From: Cyclobacterium plantarum
GTDB lineage: Bacteria; Bacteroidota; Bacteroidia; Cytophagales; Cyclobacteriaceae
DNA: 64,000 nt
Assembly: GCF_011290685.1 (NCBI RefSeq)
Contig: NZ_JAANYN010000003.1
Coordinates: 124,001-188,000, forward strand
Direction of reading: 5' to 3'
Numbering within the stretch: position 1 is the first letter of the stretch; each line of letters opens with the position of its first letter. The notes below the pieces were generated by a model. The model worked only from the letters and a program-made list of their open reading frames with translations, did not search any database and had not been told where the DNA came from. Position numbers and translations under genes: made by a program. This document shows positions 45,424-54,241 of this stretch, piece by piece.

Positions 45424-46060
45424 TAAAACCAGAATATTATTGGCAGATGATCACAAGCTTTTTGCGGCAGGTATTCAAAACCTGCTTTCCAGGGAGGCAG
45501 ATTTTGAGATAGTAGGGGTATTCCACAACGGTAAAGAGGCACTGGAGGCCCTGGAAAATTCAAAGGTAGACCTCGTGATCACAGATATGAACATGCCTGG
45601 CACAAATGGCCTGGCGATTCTTCAGCACATCAAAAAGAAAAGGTGGAAAATCAAAACAATCGTACTCTCCATGTACGATGAAGAAGAAATTTTCCGGAAA
45701 TGTATCAAACAGGGTGTGAATGCCTATATGCTGAAAAATGCAGATACTGACGAACTGATCTTTACTATCAGAGAGGTGATGGAAGACCGGTACCTGGCCA
45801 ATTTTGACCACGTATTGAAGCAAGCTGAAGACGATGACTTTGAGCAATACGATCACTTCAAAATGGCCTTTAAACTTTCCAAAAGAGAAATTGAGATATT
45901 AAAGTGGATTGCAAAAGGTAAAACCAGTAAGGAGATTGCCGATGCACTTCACCTGAGCGTGTTTACAGTGGAGACACACCGGAAACACCTGCATCAAAAG
46001 CTCGAAGTATCTTCTATGGCAGAATTGGTCAAAAAGGCATTGGAGATGGGCCTGGGGTAG
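45416..46060 (+). CDS. LuxR/NarL-type response regulator
   Basis: 214 residues. Receiver domain with phospho-acceptor Asp57 in DLVITDMNMPG, Ser/Thr and Lys switch residues in VLSMYDEEE and MLKNADTDEL. The HTH (SKREIEILKWIAKGKTSKEIADALHL, TVETHRKHLHQKLEV) is of the LuxR type. It is the output of the adjacent kinase. The gene ends 1 base from the convergent psd gene, leaving no room for a separate terminator. Confidence 0.95.
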   Translation: MVNKTRILLADDHKLFAAGIQNLLSREADFEIVGVFHNGKEALEALENSKVDLVITDMNMPGTNGLAILQHIKKKRWKIKTIVLSMYDEEEIFRKCIKQGVNAYMLKNADTDELIFTIREVMEDRYLANFDHVLKQAEDDDFEQYDHFKMAFKLSKREIEILKWIAKGKTSKEIADALHLSVFTVETHRKHLHQKLEVSSMAELVKKALEMGLG

Positions 46061-46061
46061 C

Positions 46062-46724
46062 TTAGGCCTTGAACCTGGCCAGGGGGGTAATCCCTGCTCT
46101 GGTACTTTGATTGACATCCACCAAAATTTCAGCATCAGTGGGTATAAAAACATCCACCCTGGACCCGAATTTGATGAACCCAAATTCATGCCCCTGTACC
46201 AAAGGGTCTCCTTCTGATACATACCATTTGATCCTCCTGGCCACAGCACCCGCAATTTGGCGCACCATTAGCTGAACGCCACTGGGGTGCTCAATTACCA
46301 GAGAAGTTCTCTCGTTGTCTGAACTTGATTTTGGGTGCCAGGCCACCAGAAATTTGCCGGGGTGGTACTTAAAATACTTAAGGATGCCCGTAATGGGAGA
46401 CCTGTTGACATGTACATTGATCGGAGACATGAAAATGGATACCTGCAACCTTTCTTCATTAAGGAATTCATCCTCAAGGGTTTTTTCTATGGTAACGACT
46501 TTTCCATCAGCGGGAGCATAGATCAGCTGTGGATCATCAGGAAGGGGTATGGCAGGGTTTCGGAAGAATTGCAACACAGCAAGGTACAATATGATGCTGC
46601 CCAATAAAAACAGATTCAGAAACAAATCCATTTCAGGTATCAATTGATGCAGTCCTATATTGATGCCGGCAAGGACAATAAGCGTCCAGAACAAAAGTGA
46701 TTTTCCTTCTTTATGAATGGTCAT
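46062..46724 (-). CDS. psd: Phosphatidylserine decarboxylase
   Basis: 220 residues, the short (archaeal/Bacteroidota) PSD-A class. Two N-terminal membrane segments, then YAPADGKVV, SIFMSPINVHVNRSP and, near the C-terminus, IKFGSRVDVFIP, whose Gly-Ser is the self-cleavage site that yields the pyruvoyl group. It makes phosphatidylethanolamine at the inner membrane. It is the last gene of the unit CPBP - DUF2007 - cdsA - psd, which fits with the CDP-diacylglycerol synthase just upstream. Confidence 0.93.
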   Translation of the reverse strand: MTIHKEGKSLLFWTLIVLAGINIGLHQLIPEMDLFLNLFLLGSIILYLAVLQFFRNPAIPLPDDPQLIYAPADGKVVTIEKTLEDEFLNEERLQVSIFMSPINVHVNRSPITGILKYFKYHPGKFLVAWHPKSSSDNERTSLVIEHPSGVQLMVRQIAGAVARRIKWYVSEGDPLVQGHEFGFIKFGSRVDVFIPTDAEILVDVNQSTRAGITPLARFKA

Positions 46725-46832
46725 GGTAATAAAACGTTAATTCAAAAACAGGCTCCCTGGCTTCCCTTTAAAGCGGGAAACCGATAAGGTGGGCACATCT
46801 CCTTACAATATTAAAATTTTTTTAAGGAAATA

Positions 46833-47672
46833 TTAAAATATTTTCAAGAATGCTACGATAAATGGGGTGGATAACAATAATCCATCAAAACGATCCATAA
46901 ACCCTCCATGCCCGGGAAGGCCTTTTCCGGAATCCTTGATGGCAATGCTTCTTTTAAAGAGTGACTCTATCAGGTCGCCATAGGTGCCCGCAATGATAAT
47001 GATGGTCATGATGCAAAACCATTGCCATTCCGGAAGAATAGTAAAATTTTTGGAAATAAAATACGTGACCACTATTGCAGTAAAAGCCCCACCTAGGCTA
47101 CCTTCCCATGATTTTTTAGGAGAAACCCTCTCAAATAGTTTGGTTTTTCCGAATTTGGTGCCGGCAAAAAAAGCCCCGGAATCACTTGCCCAGAGGATAA
47201 AAAGCGAGCCAATTACAATTTCGTAATGAAATGTCTTGTCTACGGAAAATGCAGCAACGGTTAATAGGGAAAAGGGGATGGCCACATAGAATATACCCAA
47301 AATGGTATAGGCAATGCCGGTGAAGGGTTTTTTGTCAGATTTCCTGTAAAGTTTGATGAAAAAAATCATCGAAACCAGCGGAAATACAAGAAAGTAATAG
47401 GCAATGGGGATGATTTTCATTTCTTCCAGAAAAGTAAAGGTAAAAATCAAAAGCCCCACAAAGGTGCCAAAGCTTTTGAGTGGCAGCATTCCGTCCAATC
47501 CCGAAAGCTTATAAAATTCCATTTGGGTAAAACCAAGAATGATGGCAAATATGACAAAGTAAGACCATTCGCTGTAAAGGGCACTACTGATGATGGCAAT
47601 GGCCCCAATCAGTGCGGTGATCACGCGTTGGGCGAGATTGCTGTAATTGCTGATACTAAAACGAGATCTCAT
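46833..47672 (-). CDS. cdsA: Phosphatidate cytidylyltransferase
   Basis: 279 residues from the ATG at 47670-47672. Eight or so membrane segments and the signature SPKKSWEGSLGGAFTAI ... GDLIESLFKRSIAIKDSGKGLPGHGGFMDRFDGLL, which is the CdsA family motif with the metal-binding aspartates. It turns phosphatidic acid and CTP into CDP-diacylglycerol, the precursor used on the way to phosphatidylserine and hence by Psd downstream. It overlaps the DUF2007 gene by about 17 bases. Confidence 0.95.
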   Translation of the reverse strand: MRSRFSISNYSNLAQRVITALIGAIAIISSALYSEWSYFVIFAIILGFTQMEFYKLSGLDGMLPLKSFGTFVGLLIFTFTFLEEMKIIPIAYYFLVFPLVSMIFFIKLYRKSDKKPFTGIAYTILGIFYVAIPFSLLTVAAFSVDKTFHYEIVIGSLFILWASDSGAFFAGTKFGKTKLFERVSPKKSWEGSLGGAFTAIVVTYFISKNFTILPEWQWFCIMTIIIIAGTYGDLIESLFKRSIAIKDSGKGLPGHGGFMDRFDGLLLSTPFIVAFLKIF

Positions 47673-47862
47673 GATCAATAATATTTATTGCCTTAACGGC
47701 ATCTTCCGTGAATACCATCACTTCGATGTTACCATGAATCCTGTAAACCGGGTCTTTTTTATTTAAAATAACTGCTGCTATGCCTTTTTCTTCCAAAACT
47801 CCTTTCACGATCTCAGCTCTGATCGGAGAATCCGTTTCGAATACTTTATGCCACTTCCCCAT
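47656..47862 (-). CDS. DUF2007 domain protein
   Basis: 68 residues. WHKVFETDSPIRAEIVKGVLEEKGIAAVILNKKD, then a strand and VFTEDAVKAINII, match the small DUF2007 (putative signal-transducing, ferredoxin-like) family. Overlaps on both sides, with the CPBP stop and the cdsA start, point to one transcript. Its role in the phospholipid operon is unknown, though this neighbourhood is common in Bacteroidota. Confidence 0.85.
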   Translation of the reverse strand: MGKWHKVFETDSPIRAEIVKGVLEEKGIAAVILNKKDPVYRIHGNIEVMVFTEDAVKAINIIDHEISF

Positions 47863-48793
47863 AGGTTTCGGATTTCTGGAAGGTTAAAAACTTTTTCCAG
47901 CTGATTAGAAAAACAATCAATCCCAGGACTACATATTCCCAATAGAGGTTCGATGCATCTTCCATGTCGAACTCGATAAGGCTTAGTTTATTCAAATAGA
48001 CCAGGATTAATGTAAATGTATTGTTTAGAATATGTGCCAGCATCGGGTAAATCAAAGTACCTGAATAAAGGTAAAGGTAACCAAATAATGCTCCTAACAT
48101 GAGTCTGGGTAAAAATCCATAAAACTGAAAATGAATGGCTGAAAAAATGAATGCTGTGATCCAAACACCCAAATGAGCATTTCCGGTGTAATTATGTAAT
48201 TTGGGCTGTATAATTCCTCTGAAAAGGTATTCCTCGCCCACACCTGCCAGTATGCCTATAACCAATATTCCCATTAATAATTCAGCGGTGGAATCAAAAT
48301 CCGTCAGGAACTTGGTCAATTCCATGAGCTGGTCTTCCTTCTCCCTGAACATGGCTTCCAGTTCGCTCAAAGCCTCGGGAAATTCCACGTTCATGTTCAG
48401 ATAGACCAAAAGTGAATTGAAGAGCACAAAGCCAAAAAGTAAGGGGAGTATTATCCATAATTTACCGGGCGCTGTCCTGGCAAATTGTTTTTTGATTTTT
48501 AGCGTCTTTTTATCCACCAACCGGATAAATAACCAGCCACCTAGCAGAAAAGCCAATCCCCCGCCCAGGCCCTGAATAAACAAAAATGCCATTCTGCTGT
48601 TGGGATGATCGAGTGTTGTAGCGAGCAGGCCGGGAAGTTCATCAAACGAAATGCCGAAGAATACCGGGATCAAACCTATGGCAATGGTCTGTAAAATTGC
48701 CAGCGTGCCAAAAACGATCAATACCAGTACGGTGATGGAAAGTAACCAATGTTGGTTTACGCTGTGGCCTGCTCGATGTTCATATATTTCCAT
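47846..48793 (-). CDS. CPBP family intramembrane metalloprotease
   Basis: 315 residues from the ATG at 48791-48793; the frame is open to 48829 but MEIYEH is the better start. Eight membrane segments. GVGEEYLFRGIIQPKL carries the EExxxR motif, FSAIHFQFYGFLPR has the FxxxH motif and HILNNTFTL gives HxxxN/H, as in CAAX prenyl protease/bacteriocin-processing (CPBP) proteins. It heads the lipid operon. The substrate is unknown. Confidence 0.9.
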   Translation of the reverse strand: MEIYEHRAGHSVNQHWLLSITVLVLIVFGTLAILQTIAIGLIPVFFGISFDELPGLLATTLDHPNSRMAFLFIQGLGGGLAFLLGGWLFIRLVDKKTLKIKKQFARTAPGKLWIILPLLFGFVLFNSLLVYLNMNVEFPEALSELEAMFREKEDQLMELTKFLTDFDSTAELLMGILVIGILAGVGEEYLFRGIIQPKLHNYTGNAHLGVWITAFIFSAIHFQFYGFLPRLMLGALFGYLYLYSGTLIYPMLAHILNNTFTLILVYLNKLSLIEFDMEDASNLYWEYVVLGLIVFLISWKKFLTFQKSETYGEVA

Positions 48794-48941
48794 ATTCTCA
48801 GTAAATTTACATGAATTAGCGGGCACCACAAGGTACTTGCCCTATTAGCATTTAAATAAATTCAAGCCATATCGCCCAGAATATTGGCAATCTTATTGAT
48901 ATTCAAGGAAAAACAATCATTTTTGCAAAAAAATCCCAGGC

Positions 48942-49931
48942 GTGATAAAAATCGGAGATTTAAATCTGGGGGAATTTCCCCTTTTACTGGCCCCTATGGA
49001 AGATGTCAGTGATCCACCATTCAGGGCTGTATGCAAAAGCAACGGTGCGGACCTGATGTATACGGAGTTCATTAGTTCGGAGGGCTTGATACGTGATGCA
49101 GCAAAATCGGTACAAAAACTCGACGTTTACGATTACGAAAGACCCATAGGTATTCAGATCTTTGGCAATGAAATAAGCTCCATGAGGGAAGCGGCAAGTA
49201 TTGTCGAAGCAGCGGGCCCTGACATCCTTGACATCAATTATGGTTGTCCCGTCAATAAAGTAGCCTGTAAAGGAGCTGGGGCAGGAATTCTGCTGGATAT
49301 TGATAAGATGGTTTCCATGACCGCCGAAATCGTAAAGGCGGTCAATATTCCCGTCACCGTGAAGACAAGACTGGGTTGGGACGAAAACTCTATAAGGATA
49401 GAAGAGGTCACGGAAAGGCTACAGGATATTGGGATTCAGGCCATCAGCATACATGCCCGCACGCGCAAGCAAATGTACAAAGGGGAGGCGAATTGGAAAT
49501 ACCTGGCGGATGTCAAGAATAACCCCAGGATAAAAATTCCGGTTTTTGGAAACGGGGATATTGATAGCCCCGAAAAAGCCAGGATCTACAGGGATAAATA
49601 CGGGGTGGATGGCATCATGATCGGCAGGGCGGCCATTGGCTATCCCTGGATATTTAACGAGATCAAACATTATTTTTCAACAGGAAATTTATTGGCTGGT
49701 CCGGACCTTGAAGAAAGGGTAGCTGTGGCCAAAAGACACCTGGATTTTTCTGTGGAATGGAAAGGAGAGAAACTGGGACTGCTTGAAATGAGAAGGCATT
49801 ATACCAATTATTTCAGAGGGCTTCCTCACTTTAAACCTTACCGTACGGCACTGGTTACCACTGAAGATTACCCTGGCGTAGTTCAGATCCTTGATGAAGT
49901 GTCAAAGGTATTTGCGGGAGCCGAATTCTAA
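48942..49931 (+). CDS. dusB: tRNA-dihydrouridine synthase
   Basis: 329 residues with a GTG start at 48942. The flavin barrel shows LAPMEDVSDPPFR, YTEFISSEGLI, DINYGCPVNKVACKGAGAGIL (catalytic Cys), VTVKTRLGWD, HARTRKQMYKGEANW and GNGDI ... GIMIGRAAIGYPWIF. This is the Dus family, nearest to DusB/NifR3. It reduces uridines in the tRNA D loop using FMN and NADPH. Divergent from the lipid operon. Confidence 0.93.
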   Translation: MIKIGDLNLGEFPLLLAPMEDVSDPPFRAVCKSNGADLMYTEFISSEGLIRDAAKSVQKLDVYDYERPIGIQIFGNEISSMREAASIVEAAGPDILDINYGCPVNKVACKGAGAGILLDIDKMVSMTAEIVKAVNIPVTVKTRLGWDENSIRIEEVTERLQDIGIQAISIHARTRKQMYKGEANWKYLADVKNNPRIKIPVFGNGDIDSPEKARIYRDKYGVDGIMIGRAAIGYPWIFNEIKHYFSTGNLLAGPDLEERVAVAKRHLDFSVEWKGEKLGLLEMRRHYTNYFRGLPHFKPYRTALVTTEDYPGVVQILDEVSKVFAGAEF

Positions 49932-49986
49932 ATCTGTTCATTTCTGATTTTACATTTTGTTTATTAAATGAAAATTTCTCCTGCCA

Positions 49987-50898
49987 ATGTCTGAAGCCGA
50001 CAAGTTTCAACAGCTCAAAAACTGGGGGATGTTGATTGTCCTGGCTTTGATTTGGGGGAGTTCCTTCATTTTGATCAAAAAAGCCCTTCTGGTTTTTTCA
50101 GCTGGTGAGGTGGGCGCTTTAAGGATCGTTACAGCAGGTACGGTTTTGCTTCCTTTGGCCATGCCGGTTTTAAAGCATCTGAACGGGCGGCAGATGGGGT
50201 ACCTTCTGGTGATCGGTTTTGTGGGAAGTTTTATCCCTTCTTTTTTATTTGCTACTGCCCAGACCAACCTATCTTCTTCTCTGGCAGGGGTAATCAACGC
50301 ACTCACCCCTCTGATGGTGGTGCTGGTGGGAGCCTTGTTTTTTCACGCCACCATTACCTGGAGGATCTCCCTGGGCTTGATCATTGCATTCCTGGGAGTA
50401 GGGGTATTGGTATTGGCCGGTTCCAACAGTGGATTTTCGTTTTTTTCAGACTTTAACTTTTACGGACTTTTCGTAGTTTGCGCTACGGTATGTTATGGGC
50501 TGAATGTAAATATCATCAAGTACCGCGTACCGGAGATCAAACCAAAAACGATTACAGCCATTTCTTTGATGATGGTTTTACCTCTGGCAGCTATTTATTT
50601 ATTGGCTTATACCCGATTTTCATTTAAGCTCCTTCATGTGGATGGTGCCTGGACGGCAGCAGGCTATGTTACGGTCTTGGGGATTATCGGTACTGCCGCC
50701 GCATTGGTGCTTTTCAATACCATGGTCAAAATGGTGACGCCTGTTTTTGCCAGCTCGGTGACTTACCTGGTACCATTGGTGGCCATTTTCTGGGGTGTCT
50801 GGGATGGAGAAAAATTATTTCCATTGCATTATCTCGGGATCTTTGCCGTGATCATTGGAGTCTGGATTGGCAACCGTAAATCAAGGCTTTCAAAATAA
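49987..50898 (+). CDS. EamA/DMT family transporter
   Basis: 303 residues, ten membrane segments in two EamA repeats (LIWGSSFILIKKAL opening the first; FYGLFVVCATVCYGLNVNIIKYRVPE opening the second). YLVPLVAIFWGVWDGEKLFPLHYLGIFAVIIGVWIGNR is the typical last hairpin. A drug/metabolite-type exporter of unknown substrate in the inner membrane. It lies 55 bases after dusB and 71 before the MscS gene. Confidence 0.9.
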   Translation: MSEADKFQQLKNWGMLIVLALIWGSSFILIKKALLVFSAGEVGALRIVTAGTVLLPLAMPVLKHLNGRQMGYLLVIGFVGSFIPSFLFATAQTNLSSSLAGVINALTPLMVVLVGALFFHATITWRISLGLIIAFLGVGVLVLAGSNSGFSFFSDFNFYGLFVVCATVCYGLNVNIIKYRVPEIKPKTITAISLMMVLPLAAIYLLAYTRFSFKLLHVDGAWTAAGYVTVLGIIGTAAALVLFNTMVKMVTPVFASSVTYLVPLVAIFWGVWDGEKLFPLHYLGIFAVIIGVWIGNRKSRLSK

Positions 50899-50969
50899 TT
50901 GTTCTTCTACGTTGAATTATTGCTATTTATTTGCCTAGTTTAAAGCTTGATTTTGATTACGCCATTAAC

Positions 50970-51887
50970 ATGTTTGACAACCTCTTAGATTTTGACATTG
51001 ATGTAGCCCTGAGGAACAGGATCCTCCAGACCCTCCTGATCATTTTTATCATGTGGTTGATCAACAAAATTTCCGTGAGGCTGATCTACAGAGGGGATGC
51101 AGTGGAACTCAAACGGCAGTACCATTGGCGAAAGGTCATAGAATACACTTCTTTTATTGTTGGAATATTGATCATTGGCAATCTTTGGATCAATAATTTT
51201 CAATCCGTCACCACCTTCTTTGGCTTGCTATCAGCAGGAATAGCCATTGCCCTGAAGGATATTTTTGTCAATATTGCCGGATGGGCCTTTATCTACCTGA
51301 GAAAGCCATTTGATGTGGGCGACCGGATTCAAATCGGGAAAGTTCAGGGAGACGTGATAGACCTCAGGCTGTTTCAATTTTCCTTGCTGGAAATTGGCAA
51401 TTGGGTGGATGCCGACCAAAGTACAGGGAGGGTTATCCATGTACCCAACGGCAAGGTTTTTATGGATGCACAGGCCAATTACTCCATCGGCTTCAATTAT
51501 ATCTGGAACGAACAAAATATCTACATCACCCTCAGGAGTGATTTCAAAAAGGCAAAGGCGATTTTATTGGAAATCCTAAATGAACACCTGAAAGAAGATT
51601 TGAAGCTGGCAGAGCGGGTGTTTAAAAAAGCCAAGCAGGATCACTTAATCGTTTACAAGCAGTTTACGCCAATGATTTTTACGAAGATTACCGAACGGGG
51701 CATTCAGCTTTCCATGCGCTATTTGTGCGATCCAAAAAAAAGAAGGATGTTTGAGCATGCCATTACGGAAAGCGTACTGGAACGACTGGATCCCGAAGAC
51801 AATATCCGCATTGCCTACCCTACCTCCACCATCCTGCTCCATCAGGACAAGGTTCATCCGGAAACAAACCCTAGCAAGGGAAAATAA
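50970..51887 (+). CDS. MscS family mechanosensitive channel
   Basis: 305 residues from the ATG at 50970; a TTG at 50931 would add 13. Three membrane segments, then the pore-lining TM3 (FFGLLSAGIAIALKDIFVNIAGWAFIYLRKPFDVGDRIQIGKVQGDVIDL) and the cytoplasmic beta domain (GRVIHVPNGKVF) typical of MscS. It releases small solutes under osmotic downshock. The C-terminal ~90 residues are charged and not diagnostic. Confidence 0.9.
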   Translation: MFDNLLDFDIDVALRNRILQTLLIIFIMWLINKISVRLIYRGDAVELKRQYHWRKVIEYTSFIVGILIIGNLWINNFQSVTTFFGLLSAGIAIALKDIFVNIAGWAFIYLRKPFDVGDRIQIGKVQGDVIDLRLFQFSLLEIGNWVDADQSTGRVIHVPNGKVFMDAQANYSIGFNYIWNEQNIYITLRSDFKKAKAILLEILNEHLKEDLKLAERVFKKAKQDHLIVYKQFTPMIFTKITERGIQLSMRYLCDPKKRRMFEHAITESVLERLDPEDNIRIAYPTSTILLHQDKVHPETNPSKGK

Positions 51888-52237
51888 TTTCGGCGAATAT
51901 TTGGGACTGGAAAAGCATCCTTGAAATTAACAACCAAATCTCGAGTTGGATAAAAAAATTCAGTTAGTAGGTTAGGGGGTTTGTGAAAGAAGAGAAAACC
52001 GTTTCTACTGGTTCCTGCCATTTAGTTCTCCCACTTATGCTTTGGATCGAAAAAATTTTTTATAAATTTTTTATTTATTTTTTTTGTTTAAATCATTCTT
52101 TTTATATAATTTAATACTGTTGTTAACAATTTCGTATACTATTAAAGGTTTAAATCATCGTTTTTTGTATCGGTTCCGATTTAATCGGATTAACAGGTTT
52201 TTTGAAGTTTTGATGTTTTATTTAATTGTTGTTTACA
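51888..52237. other. AT-rich intergenic before the glycine-zipper lipoprotein
   Basis: From ~52040 the sequence is extremely AT-rich. CCGATTTAATCGG is a 13-bp palindrome near 52176-52188 and could bind a regulator. I see no gene; the AT richness continues through the next two genes and contrasts with the flanking housekeeping genes. Confidence 0.45.
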
Positions 52238-53104
52238 ATGAAAAATTCACGGATTTATTATATATCTATAATTATTTTGTCTCTTATATCATGTAATGAT
52301 ATAGGATCTGATCCTTCCCTGGAAAATCAATTCCAGGGAACATATACTCAGGAAATTGAACAAATGAAAGCCTTTTATAATACAGGGTTAGATTTGGCAA
52401 TTGAACAGTTGGAAATAAGCGTTCCTGTAAAGCTTCAAAGTAATCATGATTTGGAGGAAAGATTACTCATGGGAATCCTGGATGGATTAAACAATGAAAT
52501 TTTTTCTTTACCTAGCGATGGTTTTAACACTTATTCCTTCAGAATGAATGAATTGTTGAACCTAACAAATAGGCCAAATAATAGGCTTAAAAATATATTG
52601 TTAAGTGATGCAAACATTTTTAATGAAAGCCAGATAAAAATGACTGAACCTTTTTTTCAGAAATTACTTACAACAGAAAACCCCACTGACGCAAAAAGCG
52701 TCGCTAATTTATTTGAAAGGGAAATCATAGAATCTTCATTAAACTATGGCGAAAAGGTCTCATTGCTTTCACTTTCATCTGGAGCTATAGTTGTTTCGGA
52801 TTTTATTCTTAATGACGGAATTGAAAAGATCAGGGATAAAATAAAGGACAGTATTGATAATGAAAACCAGGTTGCAGGTTGTTCAGTTAATATGAGAAAT
52901 GTTTGGGGTGATGCAGTTGTTGGTTTTGCCGCAGGAGCGACCGCTGGTTGTTATGCAGGTGCAACCGCCGGGACTGTCGCATTTCCAGTTGTAGGTACTG
53001 TTACTGGATGCGTCAGCGCTGGGATGGTAAGTGGGGCAGGTGGTTTTATTTCTGGTGCTTCCTACAGCATTATTTCCGGTTTACTTTTATCTTGTTTTAG
53101 ATAA
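52238..53104 (+). CDS. Lipoprotein with C-terminal glycine-zipper segment
   Basis: 288 residues from the ATG at 52238. The SPII signal ends LISC. Residues ~20-210 are a helical, asparagine-rich domain with no family I know. From ~225 it becomes WGDAVVGFAAGATAGCYAG, then GTVAFPVVGTVTGCVSAGM and GAGGFISGASYSIISG, repeated GxxxG/AxxxG spacing of the kind found in bacteriocins and membrane-inserting toxins. Low-GC codon use unlike its neighbours suggests transfer. A small two-segment membrane protein is encoded 27 bases downstream and might be its immunity partner; that is inference. Confidence 0.7.
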   Translation: MKNSRIYYISIIILSLISCNDIGSDPSLENQFQGTYTQEIEQMKAFYNTGLDLAIEQLEISVPVKLQSNHDLEERLLMGILDGLNNEIFSLPSDGFNTYSFRMNELLNLTNRPNNRLKNILLSDANIFNESQIKMTEPFFQKLLTTENPTDAKSVANLFEREIIESSLNYGEKVSLLSLSSGAIVVSDFILNDGIEKIRDKIKDSIDNENQVAGCSVNMRNVWGDAVVGFAAGATAGCYAGATAGTVAFPVVGTVTGCVSAGMVSGAGGFISGASYSIISGLLLSCFR

Positions 53105-53131
53105 AAATAAACATGGGTAAAAAAAAATTAA

Positions 53132-53350
53132 ATGAAAAATCTAATTATGAATATTAACCAACCTAAAAAGACTAAAAAACGATTTATTATTGGCAGCATT
53201 GGAATGGCAATAATATTTATGGCCTTTGGTTCATATGGATCATTTAGCCCTCTTGAAGTCGGTTTTTATACTTCAATAGGAGCTGCAGTTCTTTGGTATT
53301 ACCTGAGCTATTATGTTTTTAAATGGCTGCTTGATAAAGGTAAGGTCTAA
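53132..53350 (+). CDS. Small two-segment membrane protein
   Basis: 72 residues from the ATG at 53132; ATG at 53147 is an alternative. A basic N-terminus (QPKKTKKR) is followed by two hydrophobic segments (FIIGSIGMAIIFMAF and FYTSIGAAVLWYYLSYYVF) and a Lys-rich end. It shares strand and composition with the glycine-zipper lipoprotein just upstream, suggesting one unit. No family recognised; immunity or assembly partner is a guess. Confidence 0.6.
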   Translation: MKNLIMNINQPKKTKKRFIIGSIGMAIIFMAFGSYGSFSPLEVGFYTSIGAAVLWYYLSYYVFKWLLDKGKV

Positions 53351-53572
53351 ATTATTATCGTATTTATTAAAAAAACGAATTTAGCAGTTTGATCGAAAAG
53401 GCAGGTTCAAAATTTGGACTTGCTTTTTGTTGCTATGTCCTTTCCTTCTATTTGTGTTTACTTTATTCCACCAGTAATTGTTAAATGCTTCAGGAAGGCA
53501 AGCTGAAAGCCAGCTTTTAACCCCATATTGAACCCGACCGGATTATGGAAAAAGGCCCGGTCAGCCTTGCCA

Positions 53573-53932
53573 TCATTCATTCAGCTTTTTATAAATTTTC
53601 TTCATCATCAATTGCTTTACCAGGTCGCCAAAGATTTTATCTTCCAGGATTTTTTCAAAGATTTCCTGATTTTGATCCATGCGTCCAATGAGCTTGTCAA
53701 TGAACTTATCGTTAAAAGCAAATTTGAACGTGTCCATTTTTTTTACTCTTGCCTGGGTCTGTAAGGTTTCATCTTCCATCAATTCCGATTCTATCTGGTC
53801 AAAAAATAGCTTGTCAGCTTCTTCAAAATTGGTCCCGAAGCGGTCATTGAGTACATTGATGATTTCGGAAAGCAAAGCTTCTTGCTCTTTGGTCCTTTTC
53901 AACCCTGCTTCTGTAGTGCCACTTAGGGCTCC
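53573..53932 (-). pseudogene. hsdR: C-terminal remnant of type I restriction subunit HsdR
   Basis: From ~53932 the frame reads GALSGTTEAGLKRTKEQEALL, then VLNDRFGTNFEEADKLFFDQI, FNDKFIDKLIGRMDQNQEIFEKIL and ends KKIYKKLNE. This is the helical C-terminus of HsdR. The ATPase and nuclease parts, hsdM and hsdS are absent. There is no plausible ATG; the annotated start is a TTG. It is a relic of a type I restriction system, at the edge of the AT-rich block. Confidence 0.8.
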
Positions 53933-53935
53933 TTC

Positions 53936-54241
53936 TTCCCCTTTTCCAATTCTATAGCACCTGGGAAGTACAAAAAAAGATAGCTTACCACCTGTACAAC
54001 ATTTTGCGTTACCTATAAAAAATCAGACACCTATATTCATTTTCTTGTGTTCGAACCAAGGGGACTCTGATTTACAGGTAGCTTTATTGTCAAATTTGAT
54101 AATTAACGAAAATTTAAATGATAAGTGGGTGGTGTTTACTAATGAACCTGGATTGACGGTGGTCAATAGCCTTTCCTGAATTCTCTCAGATGCAATGCTG
54201 GGGACAGGGTTTTTTGTCTTGATATTTGATACCCAAAACCC
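53936..54241. other. Intergenic with an unexplained open frame
   Basis: A plus-strand frame without ATG is open from 53958 to TGA at 54177-54179 and looks somewhat protein-like (NQGDSDLQVALLSNLIINE, then DKWVVFTNEPG). I cannot assign it. It may be debris from the same event that left the hsdR end. Confidence 0.3.
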
